Shown: piece after piece, positions 56,201 through 64,000 of the stretch
Layout of the letters: each line of letters begins with the position of its first letter
How positions within the stretch are numbered: position 1 is the stretch's first letter
DNA from: Glandiceps talaboti
Lineage: Eukaryota > Hemichordata > Enteropneusta > Spengelidae
Assembly (NCBI RefSeq): GCF_964340395.1
Contig: NC_135569.1
Span: forward strand, 9,981,540-10,045,539
Reading direction: 5' to 3'
Length of the DNA stretch: 64,000 nucleotides
Translations under genes and position numbers: made by a program
Notes under the pieces: model-generated
Told to the model about the DNA's origin: nothing
Database searches by the model: none
The model's input: only the letters and a program-made list of their open reading frames with translations

Positions 56201-56734
56201 CAAAAAATATATAATGGAAGAATTTTGATAAAAATTGTAAACTTGAAAATTTTCATCATTTACAAATTTTCATCAAACAGCTATACATAGATCATCTTCA
56301 GTTCAACAAATAATCAATCTTGTTATCTATATCTTTCTGCATTTCAACTTTTATCACTCTGTGTTACACTTGTTCTTATCTTTTTCAGCTTTCAATGAAT
56401 GTGTTTCCCTCAAATTGTTCATTACACCTGTAAAGTTCAGTGTTAAACATTTTTTGAACTTCTTGAGAAAAGGCTTTAAAGTATGGTTAATAAACTTTCT
56501 GCTGGTAACAAGTAGATTATATTAATTGTGTGATTTAGTTTAGGTATACAATAACATCATAATGATTAATGTTAGTGTCTACATTCACATAAAACTGAAC
56601 TAAACATGGAAAAAATCTATATTAGTTTTTACTCCAAGGGCTTGAATTCTAGTTCTATGCTTAGTAGTCAGGTTTAGCTACATGAACTTTTTCAGCAACA
56701 ATTTTCTATTCATTTACAGTAGATTACCACCTTA
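56201..56734. other. Non-coding stretch
   Basis: AT-rich; nothing recognised. Confidence 0.45.
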
Positions 56735-57385
56735 TAAATTTGGTAGTCTAGATACAATGTTTAGTGTTCTATGTGCCCTGGACTACTGCTAATTTGGTAG
56801 TTTAGATACAATGTTTAGTAGTCTATGTGTCCTGGACTACTGCTAATTTGGTAGTCTAGATACAATGTTTAGTAGTCTATGTGTCATGGACTACTGCTAA
56901 TTTGGTAGTCTTGATACAATGTTTAGTAGCCTATGTGTCATGGACTACTGCTAATTTGGTTGTCTAGATACAATGTTTACTAGTCTATGTGTCATGGACT
57001 ACTGCTAATTTGGTAGTCTAGATACAATGTTTAGTAGTCTATGTGTCCTGGACTACTGCTAATTTGGTTGTCTAGATACAATGTTTAGTAGTCTATGTGT
57101 CCTGGACTACAGCTAATTTGGTAGTCTAGGTACAATGTTTAGTAGTCTATGTGTCCTGGACTACTGCTAATTTGGTAGTCTAGATACAATGTTTAGTAGT
57201 CTATGTGTCCTGGACTACAGCTAATTTGGTAGTCTTGATACAATGTTTACTAGTCTATGTGCCCTGGACTACTGCTAATTTGGTAGTCTAGATACAATGT
57301 TTAGAAGTCTACACTACCCTGGACTACTGCTAATTTGGTAGTCTAGATACACTGTTTAGAAGTCTACACTACCCTGGACTACTTT
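56735..57385. repeat. Minisatellite, unit 54 bp, about eleven copies
   Basis: Each unit carries GCTAATTTGGTAGTCTAGAT, ACAATGTTTAGTAGTCTATG and TGTCCTGGACTACT. Variants at the last two copies (GAAGTCTACACTACCC) mark one edge. Confidence 0.95.
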
Positions 57386-58317
57386 TTATTTTGAGCCCTG
57401 ATGCTTTAAAAAGAACATCTGAATTCTGTCTGAACCATATACTGGTCTGAATCAAACCATGTCCTTCCTGTCAAAGTACTACAAACATGATGTACAACAA
57501 ATTCAGAGACTTTTACTAAATCTATCAATTACTAAAACATCCAAATTCTTTCATAAATCAATTCTTAAAACATTTTTCTCTAACTCCAGTGTAAAATCAA
57601 ATGAAAGTTCAACAAAAAAATTACAGAAAGACATGAATTTATTATCCAATCTTATGGTGGGAAATCGAAAGAGTTGACAGATGTATGAATGAACTGTGAG
57701 GGCGCCCTCTATGGCAACATCAAGCTGTCACTATGTCAATGTTATTGTATTGACTGCATGACTTATATTGCACATTAACAACTGAGCCACAGAAATCAAT
57801 ATCTAACATCAAATTCTCAATGTTTTAAGTCTGTGTCCATTTTACAACACTCGGCACTAAAATAATAATCAATGATTTTAGTTCTTATCATATCTACTAA
57901 CAAATATACTAATAATATAAATATCATTTAAAAGGGAAATTAAATTTCTTAATTTTATATCATTATTTGCATAAATACTGACAACTGTTTATTCCATAAT
58001 AAAATTAGAATTTCTACCACAGCTATGCAATTTTATGTAAAAAAAAAAAATTGACAATATTTAATCTATAAGATATCCCACCTTCCATTGTATTTTGCAT
58101 ATTTCCAGCAAAATAAGACTTTAGGGAACATTTCCAGGTTTACAGTATTGAAACATATCCAACTTACATGTATACTGAACTTTGTGTTTTTCAGTCTTAA
58201 CCAGCTCTACTGTTCATACATTTGTACATGTAAGTATCTATTCTTGAAATTCACAATTTATAGTGCTCTAAGATTTCTTGGTGATTTCACATACATTTCC
58301 CTCCTCCAATATCAACC
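57386..58317. other. Non-coding stretch with one 72-codon frame
   Basis: 57,459-57,677 on the plus strand is open and Lys/Ser/Leu-rich but matches nothing I know. GAGGGCGCCCTC at 57,699-57,710 is a perfect palindrome of a kind often found in MITE ends. Confidence 0.35.
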
Positions 58318-58337
58318 CCCCCCCCCCCCCCCCCCCC
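58318..58337. repeat. Poly-C tract
   Basis: About 20 consecutive C. Confidence 0.9.
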
Positions 58338-59354
58338 ATTACTTTGATCTACATGTATTTGACCATCACCTGATTGTGATTGAAGGCTTGAGACATACAT
58401 GTACATGTAAGAGAGATATTGGTAACCTTGTTCAGTTTTCTGGTCGGATGGATGTCGACTTTTAAACTAATCACCCTCAAAACTCTGTGCACCCAAACCT
58501 GACAGCAAAAATCTACATAGCTATTTGCACAATACTAAATGAACCTAACAGCCATTAAAAAACTAATTCCTTATGTGAAGCAGTCTGCAATTCAATTTCC
58601 ATTTCATCAGCAGGGAACTATGATATTACAAGAGGTACACGCATCTGTTTTGTAAAAGTTTAGTTTGGGAGTCTGGTTGGGAATAGAATGTACATGTAGC
58701 CTATGGCAATACCGAAAACATTCTAAGGACACCAAATAAGGGGTATTTTCGTCTTTTCAAATCAGGGCAGACACCTGGTGATATACATTACAAAGACAGC
58801 TGTCATGTGTCTAGTTGTTAATCTAAGCTTTTCACAAGGAAATAAAACACAATACATTGCATATATTAATTTAAAATCATTTCCCCACAATATATTATTC
58901 AACACATCCAACTGGGAATATGCCAGAATGGTAACAATGAATTTTTAAATAACTTTTTGCATTAATAGAAATGGTTATTAAATTAAATATCGTCAGCTCT
59001 GTGTCAAGATTTTACAATTCTATATACATGTATACGATGACAGAACCCTGTGACACGCAATGCAAGTATATAACATACTCAAGGCATTACCACAAATAGG
59101 AATACTTGCAGGGTAACATGTTCTCTGTGGTTCTAACTTTCATGAATGTAGTGAGTGAAAGTGCAGCGGAAGACACCAAGTCAACCCAGGTCCCTGTAAT
59201 GTGAATGTAGTACATTGTATACTGTCTGCATGGCATTGTGTTGTGACTGAATGGCATTCCAAGAATATGTATCATGGAATTCTAAAGTTGTCTATTAAAA
59301 ACTTCAGAAATTTGACCTCAATGGAATTCTAGTGTCACCTGACTTTAATAATTG
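58338..59354. other. Non-coding stretch
   Basis: No frame or repeat supported. Confidence 0.45.
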
Positions 59355-59412
59355 AGACAGACTGACAGAGACAGAGACAGACAGAGACAGAGACAGAGAC
59401 AGAGACAGAGAC

Positions 59413-59453
<41 letters not shown>

Positions 59454-59457
59454 AATT

Positions 59458-59540
<83 letters not shown>
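59355..59540. repeat. Compound (GACAGA)n / (GACA)n / (AC)n microsatellite
   Basis: GACAGA-type repeats, then pure GACA repeats, then an AC tract of about 40 dinucleotides. Confidence 0.95.
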
Positions 59541-60105
59541 CTAATTACAAAAAAGAAAGATACAGTGAAATTGTACAATGTCAGGAGCACACCGTTTGAG
59601 ACACTTCTGTCAGTGTCAGTGTGTACAGCATTAGGTAAAATCTACCCCAGGTTCCTTCTCCTGGTACATGTATTTGGTCAGGGTATAACCCAATCCCTAC
59701 TAGTATAGTACATGTATTTGTTCAAGGCAGTAGTACACAAAGTCTAAATGAGTTCCCTTGGTATTTTACCCGGGTTCCCCATTCAGATTATGGTACAAGG
59801 TATGCAAATCTAGATGCAAATCTTAACAAAAACACTTATTAATAAAAAAAATATGGTTGATGTTTATGTCATAGTTTTGTCTGTTGTTCTCATTTGCTTA
59901 TTTGAGTGTGAAAGACATCAATTAACCTCAGAACCTTCATCATGAATTTGTTCTACATCATGACACTGATACATTAAAGTGATGGTCAGGGTCAAGATTT
60001 GTATATACCATCTGCTACCACTAATTTGTAGTTTATTGACATGTCCATTGTTTACAATGTATATCCGACTTTCCTGAAAGTTCAAGGTGCTTACAATGCA
60101 ATTAT
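59541..60105. other. Non-coding stretch
   Basis: GTACATGTATTTG(G/T)TCA(A/G)GG occurs at 59,662 and 59,707. Nothing else. Confidence 0.4.
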
Positions 60106-60345
60106 ACATGCATGCTAATGTGTATGCATTCGTGTGTGTGTGCTTATATGCATGTGTATTTGCACGCATGCATGCATACATGCATGCGTGCATTCATGCA
60201 TATTATATGCATGGGATTGTGTATTTGCATGTATACATGCATACACGTGCATGTATTTGTGCATATATGCATGTGTATTTGCATAATGCATATATACATG
60301 CATACATGTGTGCATGTGTTTCATATGGGCATGTGTGTGTGTATG

Positions 60346-60427
<82 letters not shown>
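60106..60427. repeat. TGCA/TGTG alternating purine-pyrimidine block and (TG)n
   Basis: About 200 bp of CATG/TGCA/TGTATT words leads into a pure TG tract (60,349-60,425). The 117- and 123-codon frames over it are low-complexity artefacts. Confidence 0.9.
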
Positions 60428-60428
<1 letters not shown>

Positions 60429-61523
60429 TTGTGTATGTACTTACATAGTTCCAGCTAAAATATAAATGGTGCTAAGCCTGAAATAAAATGATACACATGG
60501 TAAAATTGAATGTTCTCTGTCAAAAGAAATTCCCCATGCAAACAAATCACCTATTTAAAATTTCTTTGGACCAAGAGCATTTTATGTTATGTTTTATTTG
60601 GTATACTTACATATATAAATTATGTATAAAGCATGAGATTATGTACACAAAGTATGGGCATGTAAGGAGGTGTCTGTGCTGTATTTTCAACTTTTATATA
60701 TTCTGTAACCAATCACCTTGCCTCCTAATTTCCAAGTATACTAAACTCCTTTGCAAATGGGCCAGAGGCCTGGAAACACAAATAAACTATACTTGATATG
60801 TGGCATGTGTGTTACATACGTGTGTGTCCAAAACTGCTGGGTTGATTGAGTGTGTACATAGCATTCAGTCAACTCAAAACTTAAATGCATCATGTGCATT
60901 GAGAGGAAATTGATTAGATACTGCAATGTGTGTTTATTTGGACTTCATAATTTGACATTCTCCTATATTGGCATCCTGGTGATATACATACAACAGAGTT
61001 CACCAGATCCCTAATATCACAGCATAGATCTATTAGTATTAGATATGATGAACAAGAAAAGTTGGTTTAAATGAGTTGTATAACATACCATACTGTACCA
61101 ACAATGCAGAGAAATAACTTGAGACACATGGATGCATTTATGATACAGACAGAGAATATTTAATCCGGTCTACCACCTAAGGGTTATGAAATACTATATT
61201 TGTGTTTTTAATATTACTGCGAATAATAAGCTCCCGAATGATATCAGTTTTCACACATGTAACATTTAATGAATATGGTATTGAGATGTCATTAGCTATG
61301 GCGCTCTCATGTCTACAGTCGTCTCTCACTCATGATTACTATAAAATTTCTTCTTGTATTTCACTCACTCATGCATATAGATCTGTTCACCATACATGTG
61401 TATTATAACTTAGCTTGTAGCAACATACATGTATGATATATAATGTAACTTTTATTTAAACATGGCTATGTAATGGTCTGTAACAAAACTAAGCACAGGC
61501 TTCCAAAACTCAATGTGTCTGCA
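60428..61523. other. Non-coding stretch
   Basis: A 102-codon plus frame (60,488-60,796) is unbiased and has no motif. Confidence 0.4.
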
Positions 61524-61533
61524 TGCATGCATG

Positions 61534-61610
<77 letters not shown>
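61524..61610. repeat. (TGCA)n / (TG)n microsatellite
   Basis: A short TGCA block passes into about 37 TG dinucleotides. Confidence 0.95.
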
Positions 61611-61611
<1 letters not shown>

Positions 61612-62647
61612 AGTCATGTAAACTTATCCATGCCATCATATATCAAAGCCACTGATGTATGAACATTTTACAACCCTTCCAAACTTTCTGTTTCAACAAT
61701 TTAAAACCCACATTATCACAAAGAAAACTTTGATTTTATGGCCAACTAGATGATTTGTCAAAATAACCCCTTCCTGTTATTAGGGTTGTATATAGCAAAA
61801 CAAATTGATTGGTGTAACAATGGGGAGTGATAACGTATGTCAGCCTAATTTACTATATTCAAATGAAGTTGATATGTAAATGTGCCCTCATTGAGATGTG
61901 CACAAGAACAACATTATTTACATAATATAGTGACTGTTATGTAAATATGTTTGTATCTATAAACAAACATGCTGATATTGTCACTGGAGGCATGGTTTAA
62001 TTAATCGTTTATCGCTACTATTTACAAGTGGTTTGTGAGACAACGTAACAAAAAACACAGACGACGATGTAAACATGCTATACTACATGTATATTGGTCA
62101 TGATTCAATCATAATGATTTGGATGTTCATTAACTTATTTCAACACTATGCTATATAAAACACACATCATTTTAAATTTAAAACTGTCTGATTCAGAACA
62201 CAGATGCAATAAAGATAGAAATCCCAAAGGTCATAGTGTGTGTATCTATGTCATGTAAACTTATCATCATTATCGTCCCCCAATGTGAAAGGTTAATACC
62301 TTATTAGTTAAGGGCAAAACTAGGGTCAATCTCGGCATGACTCCAGACTGGTATTTCAAATTTAAACTCTATATGAAAGAAAGTTAGAAATACTATCACT
62401 GTTTCACATCTAGAATGGTTTACTTTCATCAAAAACATCTTGAGATCAATCTCCGATATGATTAGTCTGGAATGAATGCTACAGGGTATTTCATTTCCTT
62501 TCTTTCTATGCATAGTAAAAACCTATCTATAATGACACCATACATTGTAGATATGTGTGTGCACTTTACTTGACATACGGCACCAAACTCACGGATCTGG
62601 TATATTGAGGTTGAAATATTTGTAGCACACTACTACATGTAGTCTAC
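61611..62647. other. Non-coding stretch
   Basis: Nothing recognised. Confidence 0.45.
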
Positions 62648-62781
62648 TTCCTGACGACTGTGTTCTGATTTACACTACGTTATCTTCACACATTACATTA
62701 TACATTACATTACACAGTATATTACATTACACAGTAATGTGTGAAGATAAGTTGTGTAAATAGGACCATGGTCGTCAGGAA
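62648..62781. mobile_element. Inverted-repeat element (possible MITE)
   Basis: TTATCTTCACACATTAC (62,680-62,696) is exactly complementary to GTAATGTGTGAAGATAA (62,734-62,750). Outside it, TTCCTGACGAC and a TTTACAC block pair with matching blocks up to 62,781. Arms are about 50 bp with a TACATTACA-repeat loop. Confidence 0.7.
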
Positions 62782-64000
62782 CTGGTCTAAGACCAGTTGC
62801 ACACCAGAGCTGTACACATGTGGTCAATAAGAAAATTGCAATCCAGACTGAGCATGCTCAGACGCAAAGGACTATGGGATTATCTGCGGTTATCGTATTA
62901 CCTAATCTGGAGCTACCAATAAAATAAACCTCCCACAATGGTCAGGGTGACTATGAATTGATCATTTGTGGTTACAAACAGAATAACAATATTGTTCATA
63001 ATACTAATTGATTAGCATTTATTATAACATTTCCCATGATGCAACATTCAACATGGCGGGTTTGCAAGTTCCCTATTGTGTAATAGATATCACTAACTAA
63101 ACTCCTTAAAAGTCTCTGGGTTACAGTAGTGCTGGACAGCATGAATTCAAAATAATTAACATCCTCATATCTAAATTCATAGTCTGCATACACATAATTC
63201 ATTCAATATTAATATCAAATTACAATATCATTCACTTTATAGTATTCATATCACAGAACATATTAAGTTTTCAGTACGTAGAATATATTCATGATGAATA
63301 AATGAATTTAATACATGTAGTACACTGCTGAGATGTTTATACTTTTTCAGTAGCATTAACTTTTTAAGTTAACATGGAGCCATGTGTTAGTGTCTTTGCT
63401 AAGGGTTAAGAACCCCTGATAAACAGGAACGGTAATCTCATAAACTGCAATGCAGCATAGATTTCCATTGTTACCATAATTTTGGTGGAGAACCCGGGTA
63501 ACAGAGAGGAAGAAATCTGGTATAACTTGCATGCTATATTGTATACAGATATGTTTACAGGTGATTCAATAGTGGGGTGTAGGATATTATTACGCATAAA
63601 TCATTATATCTAACAAAAGTTTCAAAAAATGTTTCCTTTGCAGCTAGTGCAGCTAAAATTTATAGCTGTAAATGATCATATACATCAAAGGATATAATAA
63701 TGATGGTTTCTTCAAATGGAAATTCATCTGTGTTGGTAAACCATAGTATTCAATTTAACTTTTGTTCCAAACACAACTTGAAAATTTTACCTGAAATTTT
63801 TGACTGCACACTTCAGTCTTTGTCAACAGATTGAGCCACTATTCAGTACGTGTGACCTTGCGGACATGTGAGCCTAATAAGGGGTCATAGGAGCTTGGAT
63901 GTTTGTATCACCCTCCGTCTCTGTTTAATGATGGTTCAAAATGTCTAGTTTCGGTGTCAAGAATATTTACGTTATTTATGTTGACTGAATGCCCTGGTGA
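62782..64000. other. Non-coding stretch to the window edge
   Basis: No supported gene. A 13-base exon-like pattern near 63,787 was rejected. Confidence 0.4.

Noticed and set aside
60087-60465. Frames of 117 and 123 codons rich in Cys, Met, Val and His
   Set aside because: Both come from the TGCA/TG repeat block.
63768-63792. A 13-base micro-exon between TGTGCAG and GTAAAA on the minus strand
   Set aside because: Too short to test by eye and without protein homology.

Overview
The window looks like nuclear DNA from a marine invertebrate. It is AT-rich and intron-like, full of (TG)n, (TATG)n and GTAC-type words (ACATGTAC, ATACCGGTAT), with only a few percent coding sequence and many small DNA transposons, SINEs and minisatellites. 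The exact phylum (lophotrochozoan or invertebrate deuterostome) cannot be fixed from the sequence. No operons, Shine-Dalgarno sites, CRISPR arrays or prokaryotic mobile elements are visible. || Left end (1-5,050): a 1,203-codon open frame on the minus strand. It encodes a coiled-coil protein with a possible transposase-derived core and a C-terminal Tudor-like fold. A splice acceptor sits just before its ATG. A GT-AG intron, a 5' UTR exon and a CpG-richer promoter stretch (about 4,380-5,045) can be proposed upstream. || Middle left (5-28 kb): mostly non-coding, but with one clearly recognisable 44-bp minus-strand exon at 23,303-23,346. It encodes NLGKSGLKVSCLGLG, the start of the aldo-keto-reductase core of Shaker-type K+ channel beta subunits (KCNAB/Hyperkinetic). 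No neighbouring exon could be found by eye, so much of the window is probably intron of this gene. The same stretch carries a decayed 18S rRNA fragment (20.6-20.9 kb), a 1.6-kb piggyBac-like element, two copies of a SINE family, one of two hAT-type MITE copies with a perfect 8-bp target duplication (the second is at 52.6 kb), a palindromic MITE, and several very degenerate tandem arrays with 100-185-bp units. || 28.4-33.1 kb: an apparently full-length non-LTR retrotransposon on the minus strand with two undamaged ORFs. ORF1 and ORF2 lie in the same frame, separated by a single UAG, and ORF2 has no AUG until after two of its endonuclease active-site motifs. This suggests stop-codon readthrough or non-AUG re-initiation. 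|| Right part (33-64 kb): no gene recognised. It holds minisatellites (about 110-bp, 55-bp with a 441-bp higher-order period, 97-bp, 54-bp), large microsatellites, a 425-bp near-palindromic fold-back element with relatives elsewhere in the window, other inverted-repeat elements, an L2/CR1-type LINE tail, and a cluster of five perfect CArg-box words at 47.35-47.46 kb. || All identifications come from reading motifs by eye; no alignment or database search was run.
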